Shown here: one piece after another, positions 1-8,365 of the stretch
Position numbering within the stretch: the first letter of the stretch is position 1
Layout: each line of letters begins with the position of its first letter
Source of the DNA: Gammaproteobacteria bacterium
Lineage (GTDB): Bacteria > Pseudomonadota > Gammaproteobacteria > JAJFJF01
Assembly (NCBI GenBank): GCA_021774255.1
Contig: JAJFJF010000003.1
Span: 1-64,000, forward strand
Length of the DNA: 64,000 nucleotides
Direction of reading: 5' to 3'
Made by a program: the position numbers and the translations under genes
Notes under the pieces: generated by a model
The model's input: only the letters and a program-made list of their open reading frames with translations
The model's database searches: none
Told to the model about the DNA's origin: nothing

Positions 1-209
1 CTTGGCTTTGCGAGAAATAAATCTGACACACCCGCTTTGACACCTTGACGCTTTAACCTCTTTGCCTCACGCGCATTTCGGTAGCCACCATTTGGGATGT
101 GAATGAGGCAATCACCGATACAGGGATAGTAACCTGCCCACAACACCAACATCTCTTGCGTTAAGGCTTCGCTTTCAACTAAGGAATTATAACGCAATCT
201 GGACTTCAT
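1..209 (-). CDS. VRR-NUC domain nuclease, N-terminal part (cut by window edge)
   Basis: The reading frame opens at an ATG at 209 and runs off the left edge, so only about 69 residues are visible. They include the stretch IPNGGYRNAREAKRLKRQG followed by VKAGVSDLFL, which matches the VRR-NUC nuclease core (IPNGG, then GVxDL with the metal-binding aspartate). VRR-NUC proteins are small PD-(D/E)XK-type nucleases common in phages and integrative elements, where they are thought to act on branched DNA. It lies on the same strand as the replication genes that follow and probably belongs to the same module. The C-terminal part is outside the window. Confidence 0.8.
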   Translation of the reverse strand, partial: MKSRLRYNSLVESEALTQEMLVLWAGYYPCIGDCLIHIPNGGYRNAREAKRLKRQGVKAGVSDLFLAKP

Positions 210-1020
210 AAGCTTGAGCCTACCATAGTGAAAATAACTTGTTAAGCACAGTTGACACTGTAAATATAGGAGTTTTAGCAAATGCAAACAAACGGTAACA
301 ACGCAGGCTAACCCACAACACAGCAGGAAAATAGAATCTTTTTGCAATTTTTTAGGACCCCGGGGCAGTAAGAATAAAGGCGCCATTTGCACTGCATGCA
401 AGAAAAGGTAATCTGTGCAGGATACTCCGCAACGTGTGGACAAAACTGATGGACAAACCGTGCACAAGATTCACTACGCTTCGCTTCATCTTGCACACCG
501 TGTTGACCACAGCCTTGACGCACACTTCCCACACAGTACTGCAGATATTATTACTATCAATTTTTTTGAATTTTAAAAGAGAAGAAAAAAATTAGTGATA
601 ATCATATACCAAGACCTGTCGGGCAGAGTGTGGGTAACCGGTAGGTAAGCTTTGGGAAAGTGCTGAGTGCGTAGCACTACTTTTCCAGGGCCTTATCCAC
701 GGGCTTATCCATACGTTGCGTAGCACTGTCCACAGAGTACCGGTTAATAGCTTAGAAAGCCCCCTAAGCGTAGCGAAGGGTTCCTATTCTACTGAGGCGC
801 CATCTGTACTGCGATGGTATTTATGTTGAGAACCACGATGTGGTTCAGAGAAGGTATAAAAAAATGGACTTTTTTATAATACTACTCTCCCCCTCCAATC
901 TCCTTATATAGATAGTCACACGCGATAACAGATATTAATAAACTGCGGCAAGTGACAAAAGGGATAGACGGCACGAGAGCCAAATTGTCCGGTAAAAGTA
1001 GCAGTTAGCGGGTCACCCTG
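210..1020. other. 0.8 kb noncoding region with origin-like features
   Basis: No convincing gene is seen here. The stretch holds a cluster of DnaA-box-like 9-mers: TTATCCACG at 693-701, TTATCCATA at 705-713, TGTGGACAA (reverse orientation) at 435-443, and TGTCCACA at 727-734. A 17-bp direct repeat, GGCGCCATYTGYACTGC, occurs at 379-395 and 796-812. A perfect inverted repeat, GAACCAC-GAT-GTGGTTC, lies at 830-846. It sits beside the element's primase-like genes, so an origin of replication or a control region for the element is a reasonable inference. Confidence 0.35.
830..846. promoter_or_regulatory. Operator-like inverted repeat
   Basis: GAACCAC and GTGGTTC form a perfect 7-bp inverted repeat with a 3-bp spacer. 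This is typical of a dimeric repressor site. It lies in the long noncoding leader and its target gene is not clear. Confidence 0.3.
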
Positions 1021-1323
1021 TCAATCTTCTTGGCGGTGTTCGAGCAGAAAAGCTTCGACATCTTCTTTGCGGTAACGGATAGCACGACCGATGCGAATGT
1101 AAGGAAGTGAATATTTTTTACTGGTACGCCAATGGGCAAGTGTGTGTGCGCCACGAAGCTGCAAATACTCTGCCACTTGCTCATCAGTTAAAAGTATAGA
1201 GAGGCTTGTCTCCTCAACAAAGCGGGCTTCACGTAGCAAAGTAACCCAAGGGCGGGACCAAGGGCGTAAAGTCAAAAATGATTTCTCGGTGCTGGGTTGA
1301 TCAAAGGTGATTTTGATTGCCAT
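1021..1323 (-). CDS. Helix-turn-helix (HTH_17/MerR-like) DNA-binding protein
   Basis: A 100-residue protein. Residues about 43-95 have the excisionase/HTH_17 pattern: a start like LLTDEQVAEYLQL, then a recognition segment, then LPYIRIGRAIRYRKEDVEAFL. This winged-helix fold is found in excisionases and in small phage regulators. The N-terminal 40 residues have no recognised domain. It is the last gene of the minus-strand module that contains the DUF3987 and Toprim genes. It may regulate replication or excision of the element, though a second excisionase-like gene lies beside the integrase. Confidence 0.7.
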   Translation of the reverse strand: MAIKITFDQPSTEKSFLTLRPWSRPWVTLLREARFVEETSLSILLTDEQVAEYLQLRGAHTLAHWRTSKKYSLPYIRIGRAIRYRKEDVEAFLLEHRQED

Positions 1324-1548
1324 CGCTTCTGCCTCGTTGCTGCTTATCTTATTGGTGCTGTGTGTATTGCCTCTGTATTTGGAGTGTGGTGCTCTTTTGG
1401 GAAAAAAGAGAAAATGTAGTACATGGAAGAGTTTTTGCTAATTTTAGCAAATCTCATTGCGGGTTCTCCTCAGAACACCTACCCTATTCCTAATAACGCC
1501 TATTAATTGTTACCTGTGGTGCTAAAGCCTTTCACAAGTTTGATATTC

Positions 1549-2985
1549 CTAGCAATCAATTAGACGCTGCCACCCTTCTCTGCGTAGCTGGCCATGGGTT
1601 GTCACTGTACCAGATAGTCGCTTTATCCAACCGTGTCGGGCCAATTGCCAGAGATAACGCCTTGCTTGTTCTGCTGTCCGCACTTCACTGGGGCCACGTT
1701 GATATAAATCGCAGGTTGCAAAAACACCTTTAGGGTATGTCTCTGCTGAAAGTCCTTTTACCCAGGCCAAACATTTTTCTGCTGTCATTAAATTAGTACC
1801 CTCATCTGCCTTACCCTGCTCCATCAAACGTATTGCCTCTTTCAGGTAAAAATCTACCAGCATAATACCTTGAGTAATTCTACCCTCGCTGATAGCTGTG
1901 GCGTCTGGAGCACCATAGAGGGTTAAAACTCCAGCTAGGCGCGCGACATGCTCAGTGGCTTTTGAGATGAAAGGACGTATCACTCTCAACCTGTCTTCTC
2001 CTATCTGTTTTTCTATAGTGTTATAGTATTCTCGCCAACAAACATAGGCATTTGCAGTAAGACCCAATGGGCGCGGCAATAAAGAATCTTTAAGCTTATT
2101 TTGATAGGGAAGTTTTTTACGCAAAAAATGCATGATGCGCTCATGGTAATCATTTACTCGCGGCAACCTACTAACATTGACTGCCTGGTAACTACGATGC
2201 CCCATCGTACTTTGTGGATAACAGATTAAAAACCGCCCTAGCAACCCTTGCGTCATCAACAACCTGTCCCCTAGAAACTCCCAAGCTACTTCAGGCTGTA
2301 CCATCAAATGACAAGAAAAACGTCTATCGTAAATCATATCTATCCGCTTACCGACCCTGACTCGACTGATACCTGTGCCACTCCAAAGCTCAGAGAGACC
2401 CGCCATGGTCTTCAGTCGCTGTTCAGGGCGCATAGCATGCCCACCAATAAAGCGCCCTCCTTCATCAGTGAAGAGCCCTACAGAGGGCCAGCCTGTTTTA
2501 AGCAGCTCAATTAGTCCTTCATACGAAGGTTCTTGAACCAGCATTAAAGGATAACGTGGCGGGATGGGGGCTGCTAAGCTTGTATTTTGCTTCTTCTGAT
2601 GTTGGTATTTATGTTTATCCTTTTGGTACCTTGCCAATTCATCTTCATAAATCTCCAGTTGCTCACGCTGAAATTCGTGATGGGGCTTGGTGGCTATTTG
2701 ATCAACAGCTGTTTTGCGCTCCCCGCTTTCTGCAATCGTGAAAAAATTCTCAGATAAGGGAAATACCCTGCCATCTATTTCAACATCTGCATGGGCCTGT
2801 ACGGCCAAGGTCGTAGCAGCTAGAAAAGACTGCATTACCAAGGCGGGAGGCGCTTGGGTGGCATGGGCTACTTCTTTGACCACAGGGGCTAAGGGCCCTA
2901 AGGCATCAATGGGTGGCGCTGTGGGGGCACCTGGCTCGCGACGCAGAGGGTCAGGAGTAATTTTCTTGGTATCAGGATAAGACAT
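1549..2985 (-). CDS. DUF3987 family protein (primase/helicase-associated, mobile element)
   Basis: A 478-residue protein that matches the DUF3987 family by its conserved opening (PPIDALGPLAPVVKEVAHAT and the following alanine-rich helix) and by the motif FTIAESGERKTAV near residue 85. That motif is a variant P-loop in which RKT replaces the usual GKT. DUF3987 proteins accompany Toprim primases in phages, plasmids and integrative elements and are assumed to act in replication initiation. It overlaps the upstream Toprim gene by 14 bp, so the two are probably translated together. The C-terminal 70 residues look like a winged helix. Confidence 0.75.
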   Translation of the reverse strand: MSYPDTKKITPDPLRREPGAPTAPPIDALGPLAPVVKEVAHATQAPPALVMQSFLAATTLAVQAHADVEIDGRVFPLSENFFTIAESGERKTAVDQIATKPHHEFQREQLEIYEDELARYQKDKHKYQHQKKQNTSLAAPIPPRYPLMLVQEPSYEGLIELLKTGWPSVGLFTDEGGRFIGGHAMRPEQRLKTMAGLSELWSGTGISRVRVGKRIDMIYDRRFSCHLMVQPEVAWEFLGDRLLMTQGLLGRFLICYPQSTMGHRSYQAVNVSRLPRVNDYHERIMHFLRKKLPYQNKLKDSLLPRPLGLTANAYVCWREYYNTIEKQIGEDRLRVIRPFISKATEHVARLAGVLTLYGAPDATAISEGRITQGIMLVDFYLKEAIRLMEQGKADEGTNLMTAEKCLAWVKGLSAETYPKGVFATCDLYQRGPSEVRTAEQARRYLWQLARHGWIKRLSGTVTTHGQLRREGWQRLIDC

Positions 2986-3625
2986 GGGCTGGCTTCTTCT
3001 CTAAAACACTCAAAGGTTGAACGTAAACACGGCATTCACTAGCCTGCAAACGACTCGCCAGCTTCCAACCAGCTGTTTCACTGCCAATAACATACAAACT
3101 ATGTACGTTATTCGGGAGGATAAATTCTGCAATATTTTTTGATGACAAACAGGCCCAGCAGGGTAAACCCGTTTTCTGATGTACCAGCAATGCAGTGGCA
3201 ATATCCTCTACTAAGAGCAGCTTGCCGTTTACCACCGGAAACAACCTCACTGCCCCACCCAATCGCGAAGAAGGTGGAATAGGGTTCACCAACCTTTGGG
3301 GGGCAGCCACTTCAGCGAGCTTGCCAGCTTTAGTTAAATACGTGCAGTGCAAATTAACCCAAAGACAAGGCTCTACGTGCACGCAGCTAATAAGCACAGG
3401 AAAACGCTCTTTTCCCTTACCCAATGGATAAGCCAACTGAGGATGGCACTGCAACTGACGGATATTCTTTAGGCTATTTAGATTAATTCCTTGTTTGTCA
3501 AGATAATGCCTGGCTGGCTCAGCTTCATAGCTTGTTAAGCTCACGCACCCATCTAACACTTGCTCCAGGCGTTGCCAACGGTTTTGTAAGCGTGATACAC
3601 GAGGCGTTGCCCTCGTATTTTTCAT
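2972..3625 (-). CDS. Toprim-domain primase-like protein with a degenerate acidic motif
   Basis: A 217-residue protein. The second half resembles the Toprim domain of mobile-element primases (DUF7146 type): the conserved glutamate lies in LLLVEDIATALLV and is followed by the pattern TGLPCWACLSS. The usual second acidic motif (AADNDxAG) reads as IGSETAG here, so the canonical DxD residues are missing. A zinc-finger primase N-terminus is also not visible. The gene sits between an OB-fold gene and the DUF3987 gene with overlapping ends, which points to one replication operon. It may be a non-catalytic or divergent primase. Confidence 0.65.
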   Translation of the reverse strand: MKNTRATPRVSRLQNRWQRLEQVLDGCVSLTSYEAEPARHYLDKQGINLNSLKNIRQLQCHPQLAYPLGKGKERFPVLISCVHVEPCLWVNLHCTYLTKAGKLAEVAAPQRLVNPIPPSSRLGGAVRLFPVVNGKLLLVEDIATALLVHQKTGLPCWACLSSKNIAEFILPNNVHSLYVIGSETAGWKLASRLQASECRVYVQPLSVLEKKPAHVLS

Positions 3626-3930
3626 TGTGCAGTCGCCTCAGGGAATAAGCCGCCTATTCGTGGCTGGATGATATGCAAACGATGAGCAAGCACGTAAAGG
3701 CGCTCTTGTTCATTGTATAGCTTCCCTAATACCAGTACGGACTGCTCAGCTTTGAGTTCAATAAATTCCATCAGTCGCCTGGGAACGAAAACAGGTAGAG
3801 AATAAGAAGTGTCCTGTTCAACGACTTTGAGAACGACTAACGTTGCTTCTACTCCGGCTAAATGAGCTAAGGGGCTGCTTTCACGAGTGACGGTCCCGAC
3901 AACCTGACAATGGCTTGATGTGTGCATCAT
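3622..3930 (-). CDS. OB-fold single-stranded DNA-binding-like protein
   Basis: About 102 residues from the ATG at 3930, which has an AGAGG ribosome binding site 6 bp upstream. A longer frame to 4026 lacks such a site. The pattern CQVVGTVTRESSP, then alternating hydrophobic residues, then ELKAEQSVLVLGKLYNEQ resembles an SSB/PriB OB fold with its strands and connecting loop. It is shorter than typical SSB and has no acidic C-terminal tip. Its stop overlaps the start of the Toprim gene, which supports a role in element replication. The family assignment is moderate. Confidence 0.5.
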   Translation of the reverse strand: MMHTSSHCQVVGTVTRESSPLAHLAGVEATLVVLKVVEQDTSYSLPVFVPRRLMEFIELKAEQSVLVLGKLYNEQERLYVLAHRLHIIQPRIGGLFPEATAQ

Positions 3931-4454
3931 ATTTACCTCTTCATGTGAATAATTTTCCTTGCGTGACCTCATTAACAACGCAAGAGAAAAGCTTACCTGA
4001 AATTTACTCTTTCCGAGCAAGCTCAATGCTGAAAAAGCGATGGATGATCTCGCACAAGTTAGAATTCTGAGCGTTGGTATTCAATGAGTTATGAGGATAC
4101 TCTTCAAATACGGAGCAAGTTTTAAAACAGAGATTGTCGCGCTTAAATGGAACAGCTAGTGAAAAACTGAGAAAACAGAGGTGAACAAGCCTTTTTGCAG
4201 CAAAAAATCATGGCAATTCTGTAAGACATTGACCATTTTAACGGCCATAACTGCTAAAACAGGGCTCTTTTGTAGGATATTGTCCCGTTTGGAATATTGA
4301 ACGAGGTTTAAAAGATAAAGAAGTAAATAACCAGGTCGAAAGCTCGCTGGTATTGTAGAGATACTAGCCGCATTCAATGCAATTCAAACAATTTCTATTA
4401 AGAGATTGCTCAAGCACGCCATTTCAAAGTAAAATCTAGTAAAAGGAGGCACTT
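3931..4454. other. Intergenic region between divergent genes
   Basis: About 0.5 kb of AT-rich sequence between the minus-strand replication operon and a plus-strand cargo gene. It should hold divergent promoters. A 73-codon minus-strand frame at 4156-4377 has no family resemblance and no clear ribosome binding site. I see nothing else supportable. Confidence 0.3.
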
Positions 4455-5153
4455 ATGATAGAAAATCTTGGTACAGCTGCAGCAGCTGTAGAAGTTGCAA
4501 AAGCAGCATCTCACATATACAAGATGACAAAAAGTCAACAGGTTCGCTGTAATCCTATCATCATGACAGTCTTGAGCAGTATCCGCCCCATCCTCTATAG
4601 ACGACAGTTGAAAGAAGGTGCCTTAAGCTCTGAGAGCTTTTGCTTTCAAGGGGAAACATATAACATAGGGAACAAACCTCTTCATTTCCATAGACCGCAT
4701 CTCCTTTATAAGCCACACAAAAACTTCAAAACCAAAATTCGGTTTTGGTGGCAATATATATCACAAAAACCACTGCAACTAGAACGTTGGCGCCATCTTG
4801 TTTCCCATAACTGCAATTCCAGCTGGGATAGTGACAAGATACAATTTGCACCGTCAGAAAATGAGGCAAACATAAAGCATCTTGCCACAGGAGAAAGTGT
4901 TTTTTATCTGGAAAACAAAAGCGGCTCTTCATACAGCGCGAAAGAAAGCTTTGTTTTTAGACAGGAAGACAAACTTTTCTGGGGGCTATATATCTCTAGA
5001 AAAGCAATGAACGAGATTGTTAATAGCAAAGCGAAAATATCTTTTAATACCATGAACCCACAATGGCCACTCCTCTTCCTTGACTGGAAGTATCTTAAAT
5101 CTGTTTCAAAAAAACATCTAAAAAATGGCAAGCAACTATCTTCCAGCAAGTAA
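4455..5153 (+). CDS. Hypothetical protein, mobile-element cargo
   Basis: A 232-residue protein with a strong AAAGGAGG ribosome binding site just upstream. I do not recognise it. The N-terminus is alanine-rich (GTAAAAVEVAKAA), possibly a membrane-active helix. The rest is basic and rich in aromatics (several W and H residues). It is transcribed against the flanking replication and recombination operons, and its composition is AT-rich. That is typical of cargo such as defence or toxin genes, but nothing specific supports either. Confidence 0.5.
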   Translation: MIENLGTAAAAVEVAKAASHIYKMTKSQQVRCNPIIMTVLSSIRPILYRRQLKEGALSSESFCFQGETYNIGNKPLHFHRPHLLYKPHKNFKTKIRFWWQYISQKPLQLERWRHLVSHNCNSSWDSDKIQFAPSENEANIKHLATGESVFYLENKSGSSYSAKESFVFRQEDKLFWGLYISRKAMNEIVNSKAKISFNTMNPQWPLLFLDWKYLKSVSKKHLKNGKQLSSSK

Positions 5154-5187
5154 CTCACCATTCTTTGACGTAAAGGAGATGGTATCA

Positions 5188-6096
5188 TCAAAGTCTTTGG
5201 GCTACCGCATCTGCCTTACTAATTGGAGCCTTTGAAGCACCGCTACCACTAGCGCTATCTCTCTTGCTTTGTCCTAAGCCTGTCACTTCAACTTCCCCAT
5301 CAATGACATACCCATTTTCCTGCTCGCCCCGCTCAGCACTTTCATCTAAGACCACTGCTCGTTGGATTTCGATGCTGACAGGCAAGTATTTAAAGAGCCT
5401 GCGTATAACTGTCTTCTTCGCCATCTCCTCATAATGGGTGCCCCAAGGACTATACTGACCTTCTTCAGAGTCCTGGCGTATGGAATCAATTTCTTCTTTC
5501 CACATAAACTCAATTTGGTGCCCTCCAGCTTTGAGATGCGCAACAGCGTACCCTCCCATGAGATTGCCTTTGTCTTGACGTATTGGGATATGACGTAGCT
5601 TTTCATTCAGACCATACTCAAACTCGAAAACATCATTTTCGTAGACCACATGGGCTGCTAGAGTAACCACTTGGCCAGAACGACGCACTAGATCAATCAT
5701 TCCACGGTATCCCAAAACAAACTGACACTCAGTAACACCTTTCTTTTTATTATAGTAAGGGATAAGGTAAGCATGACCTAGTGCACCACCTGGCTCAAGC
5801 CCTAACTGGCTGCATTGAATAATGGCACCAATAAGAGAGCTGTGTGTGCAGATTTTAAGTTTAGGCGTCTTACGAATTTCAGTCATGGCAATGCGTAGCA
5901 TACGCTCAGGGGTCATATGCTTAGGCAAAGCTGCCTGGATTTGATTTTTTTGCTGAGCCAAGAACTGACCAATATTAGCTGAAGGAGGCTGATTGTTTGC
6001 TAGATTAGCAACATTAGCAGGATTAGCAGAGATATTGCTGTCCTTGTCCGTCGCCAAGTTAGTGGAATTTATTTTTTGTTCAGTTGTAGCATTCAT
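5188..6096 (-). CDS. recT: RecT family single-strand annealing recombinase
   Basis: About 302 residues from the ATG at 6096, which has AAGGAGAC just upstream. An in-frame extension to 6255 overlaps the exonuclease gene and is unlikely. RecT hallmarks are clear: the block around LIGAIIQCSQLGLEPGGALG, then AYLIPYYNKKKGVTECQFV and LGYRGMIDLVRRSGQV. RecT binds ssDNA made by its partner exonuclease and anneals it to a complementary strand. It sits 10 bp downstream of the YqaJ exonuclease, the classical two-gene pairing. The last 40 residues are low-complexity. Confidence 0.93.
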   Translation of the reverse strand: MNATTEQKINSTNLATDKDSNISANPANVANLANNQPPSANIGQFLAQQKNQIQAALPKHMTPERMLRIAMTEIRKTPKLKICTHSSLIGAIIQCSQLGLEPGGALGHAYLIPYYNKKKGVTECQFVLGYRGMIDLVRRSGQVVTLAAHVVYENDVFEFEYGLNEKLRHIPIRQDKGNLMGGYAVAHLKAGGHQIEFMWKEEIDSIRQDSEEGQYSPWGTHYEEMAKKTVIRRLFKYLPVSIEIQRAVVLDESAERGEQENGYVIDGEVEVTGLGQSKRDSASGSGASKAPISKADAVAQRL

Positions 6097-6106
6097 TTTA
6101 GTCTCC

Positions 6107-7018
6107 TTATAAGCTTGCAAGGCGCAAGACGCGGTGCTGCGAGGTTTTAACATACTGTTGGTAGAGCTCGGGCTCTTTCTGTTTAAAGGTAGTGCTATCA
6201 AAGCGATTGGCTTTTTGGGCTTTCCAGGTCGCAAGTTTATGGCCAGCAGAATCAATGAGCATCCCTGCTTCCTGCATTTGGCTTACTATCTTAGTTTGCA
6301 GTTCTCCTACTTTGCCTTGAAGCACTTTGATTTGTTGCTTAGTGTTGCGCAGGGTTGCAATGGTTTCTAAGATTTCAGGGGCAGCAATGCTTGTTTCTAC
6401 CTTCTCCCTGGGCCAGAGCTGCATGGCCTCAGCAGGATTGGCTGGCGGTGGTGGTACACGCTTTAACACATGTTCATGCCAGAAATGACGCTCACGCTCG
6501 ATAAGCTTCTCTTCTAAGGCTTTGTTGCGCTGATAGGTGTAAATGCGAAACTCCTGGCCGCCTATTAGGACAGCGATATCTACGCGAGAAACATCACACA
6601 CTGCTGCATAGTGCGCACACTGCATGAGATATGCATCCGGGATATTGTCACTGGCCTCCTCGCCCCATTGGTCCTTCACAAAGGTACCAGCCGTTTTGCA
6701 TTCAAGGACAGCATCTTCACCTTTAATGCGTCGGTCGATATTAGCGCGCATCCAATCATACTGTGGGTGAATCAATGCATCAGGCTCGATAAACACTTCC
6801 TTGCCCGTACGACGAGCATATTCATCAGCCACAATGGGTTCCAGTATGTTGCCAAAGTGTATGCAGTCATTTGCACTTAAATCTTCATCATCACCCTCAC
6901 CTATCTTCTCAAGATAAACTGACAGTGGGGTTTGCCATTTTGATAAGCCTAAGAGTGCTGCTGCATCACTCCCCCCTATGCCTTGCCTGCGTGCTTCACG
7001 TTGTTCAGGGGTTAACAT
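6107..7018 (-). CDS. YqaJ-type (lambda-exonuclease fold) recombination exonuclease
   Basis: 303 residues. The YqaJ domain is recognised from GIGGSDAAALLGLSKWQTP at the N-terminus, GNILEPIVADEYARRTG, the aspartate in RANIDRRI, and the catalytic E-x-K in VLECKT near residue 108. These enzymes resect dsDNA 5' to 3' and hand ssDNA to RecT. The C-terminal third is predicted coiled coil (VLQGKVGELQTKIVSQMQE). The start at 7018 has AAAGGAGA just upstream and overlaps the preceding small gene by 14 bp. Together with RecT this gives the element its own recombination system. Confidence 0.9.
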   Translation of the reverse strand: MLTPEQREARRQGIGGSDAAALLGLSKWQTPLSVYLEKIGEGDDEDLSANDCIHFGNILEPIVADEYARRTGKEVFIEPDALIHPQYDWMRANIDRRIKGEDAVLECKTAGTFVKDQWGEEASDNIPDAYLMQCAHYAAVCDVSRVDIAVLIGGQEFRIYTYQRNKALEEKLIERERHFWHEHVLKRVPPPPANPAEAMQLWPREKVETSIAAPEILETIATLRNTKQQIKVLQGKVGELQTKIVSQMQEAGMLIDSAGHKLATWKAQKANRFDSTTFKQKEPELYQQYVKTSQHRVLRLASL

Positions 7019-7241
7019 TACCGGTCTCCTTTAACAAAATTTCTAAGAACACTTCCATCCTATCTGCTTGTAGATCGCTTGTTAATAGGGCCAAATGGCT
7101 TAAAACAATGCCTCTTTGCAGCAGCATGAGTGATACTTTATGACTGCTTATTGCTTCTTGTTGCACTCTACTTTCTCGAAGTAGAAACTTTTTTTGTAAA
7201 AAGGGAATTATTTTTTGTGGATGGGCGACAAGAAGGCTCAT
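7005..7241 (-). CDS. Hypothetical 78-residue protein of the recombination operon
   Basis: Its ATG overlaps the stop of the upstream gene in an ATGA junction (7238-7241), and its end overlaps the exonuclease start. This tight coupling is the main reason to believe it is real. The sequence is mostly hydrophobic and helical, with no recognised family. It may be an accessory factor of the exonuclease/RecT pair. Confidence 0.5.
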   Translation of the reverse strand: MSLLVAHPQKIIPFLQKKFLLRESRVQQEAISSHKVSLMLLQRGIVLSHLALLTSDLQADRMEVFLEILLKETGNVNP

Positions 7242-7645
7242 GCAGCACCTCCTACCTGAAGCTTTAAACGAGGCAGGGGCAAACGCTTAGGCCCATCAGC
7301 ATACACATGTGCACTTTCCAGCCGGCCCAGAAACTGCTCCCACTGGTAATCACTACTCTCACGGTAATCAACTTCTTCTTCGAGTGAGCTTTGAATAGCA
7401 TCGCGGTAATATTCAATCACACCACGCTTTACCGCTTCGAGAAATCGCTCAGGACTACTAATTAGCAATTCTGGATACAGATCTAAATCATCGGCCTGTG
7501 TAATACACTCCTCTCGATGGGCAGCATCTTCCTGCCGAATAAGGGCTTGAACGAGGACCCAGGTTTCTTCGTTGGTCAGGTCATCAAAAGATTTACGACC
7601 CTTATCCACCAGGTATTCTATTTGAGTTTTAAATGACATTTCCAT
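7238..7645 (-). CDS. Hypothetical acidic protein of the recombination operon
   Basis: 135 residues from the ATG at 7645, six bases after an AAGGAG site. The frame could begin one codon earlier at a GTG. The protein is acidic (for example SSLEEEVDYRESSDYQWEQF) with a predicted all-helical fold and no recognised domain. It is the first gene of a coupled minus-strand set that continues through the 78-residue gene, the YqaJ exonuclease and recT. A host-exonuclease inhibitor, such as the Gam-like proteins often found in this position, would fit the context but is not shown by the sequence. Confidence 0.55.
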   Translation of the reverse strand: MEMSFKTQIEYLVDKGRKSFDDLTNEETWVLVQALIRQEDAAHREECITQADDLDLYPELLISSPERFLEAVKRGVIEYYRDAIQSSLEEEVDYRESSDYQWEQFLGRLESAHVYADGPKRLPLPRLKLQVGGAA

Positions 7646-7720
7646 CACAGTCTCCTTATCGATAAGGAAAAGGCCTACTGCGCAGCCGACCCATCCTTAA
7701 AAAATTTGCACGAAATAAAA

Positions 7721-7981
7721 TTAAGCGGGTAGATCAGATTCAGGTGTCGACTCAGTTGCCATTGAGGCATAAAGACTACTGACCTCATTGACTAAGTCAT
7801 TGAGAACCCAGAAGTAATGATAAATCGTGGTTGGGGACTGTGTGGATAACTCATTACTTAATGTCATCTGTAGCAAAGCCTTGGACTTAGATAAAGCCGT
7901 GCTTATTGCATCGTGAAGTAAGTGAGTTTCGGAAGGTTGCTTTTGTGGACGCGCGCAATGCGCTATATTGGCATTAGCCAT
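7721..7981 (-). CDS. Hypothetical 86-residue protein
   Basis: It has a GGAGAA ribosome binding site before its ATG at 7981. The sequence is serine/threonine-rich and predicted helical, with no recognised family. It is divergent from the ribbon-helix-helix gene at 8165, and the two share a control region. It is separated from the following operon by about 75 bp. Confidence 0.5.
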   Translation of the reverse strand: MANANIAHCARPQKQPSETHLLHDAISTALSKSKALLQMTLSNELSTQSPTTIYHYFWVLNDLVNEVSSLYASMATESTPESDLPA

Positions 7982-8062
7982 GACGTTCTCCTCGAAAGTT
8001 CGTTGTGGTTAGTGTCGCGGGGGTGTGTCGAGCACTCCCGTGTCACGCTATTGACAGTTTTT

Positions 8063-8125
8063 CTACACTGTCGCAAGCTAGTGTAGTCTAGCCTCATTGG
8101 TATGTCAAGGTAGATCAAGTATAAT
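8063..8125 (+). promoter_or_regulatory. Promoter and operator-like repeat ahead of the RHH/DprA/PRTase operon
   Basis: A good sigma-70-like promoter reads TTGGTA at 8097-8102, a 17-bp spacer, and TATAAT at 8120-8125. This would start transcription about 30 bp before the ribbon-helix-helix gene. Just upstream is an inverted repeat, CTACAC (8063-8068) and GTGTAG (8081-8086). It is placed to be a site for the ribbon-helix-helix protein and could control both divergent genes. Confidence 0.55.
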
Positions 8126-8164
8126 GATCTAATAAACGGCATCACACAGAGAGGAAATTAACTC

Positions 8165-8356
8165 ATGCTGCACCCTACTGATGAAAAGAAAACAAAACGA
8201 CTTATTACTCAATTCCCCCCTTCATTAGTAGAAGAAATTGACGAGTGGCGATTTGAACACCGAGCACTATCACGCTCAGAAGCCGTACGAGACTTAGTAG
8301 TACTAGGACTAGAAGCATCGAAAAGCAAGACAAAAAAGAAGCCTCATAAAAAATAA
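8165..8356 (+). CDS. Ribbon-helix-helix (CopG/Arc-like) regulator
   Basis: 63 residues with the ribbon-helix-helix pattern: a strand (KRLITQFPPSLVEEIDEW), then the second helix in SRSEAVRDLVVLGLEA. A lysine-rich tail follows (KSKTKKKPHKK). These proteins bind short operators as dimers and often regulate toxin-antitoxin operons or mobile-element genes. It is 9 bp upstream of the DprA-like gene and is likely the autorepressor of this operon. Confidence 0.8.
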   Translation: MLHPTDEKKTKRLITQFPPSLVEEIDEWRFEHRALSRSEAVRDLVVLGLEASKSKTKKKPHKK

Positions 8357-8365
8357 GGTGACACT

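Noticed and set aside
4156-4377. 73-codon minus-strand frame between the OB-fold gene and the cargo gene
   Set aside because: No ribosome site, no family resemblance, and base use like noncoding sequence.
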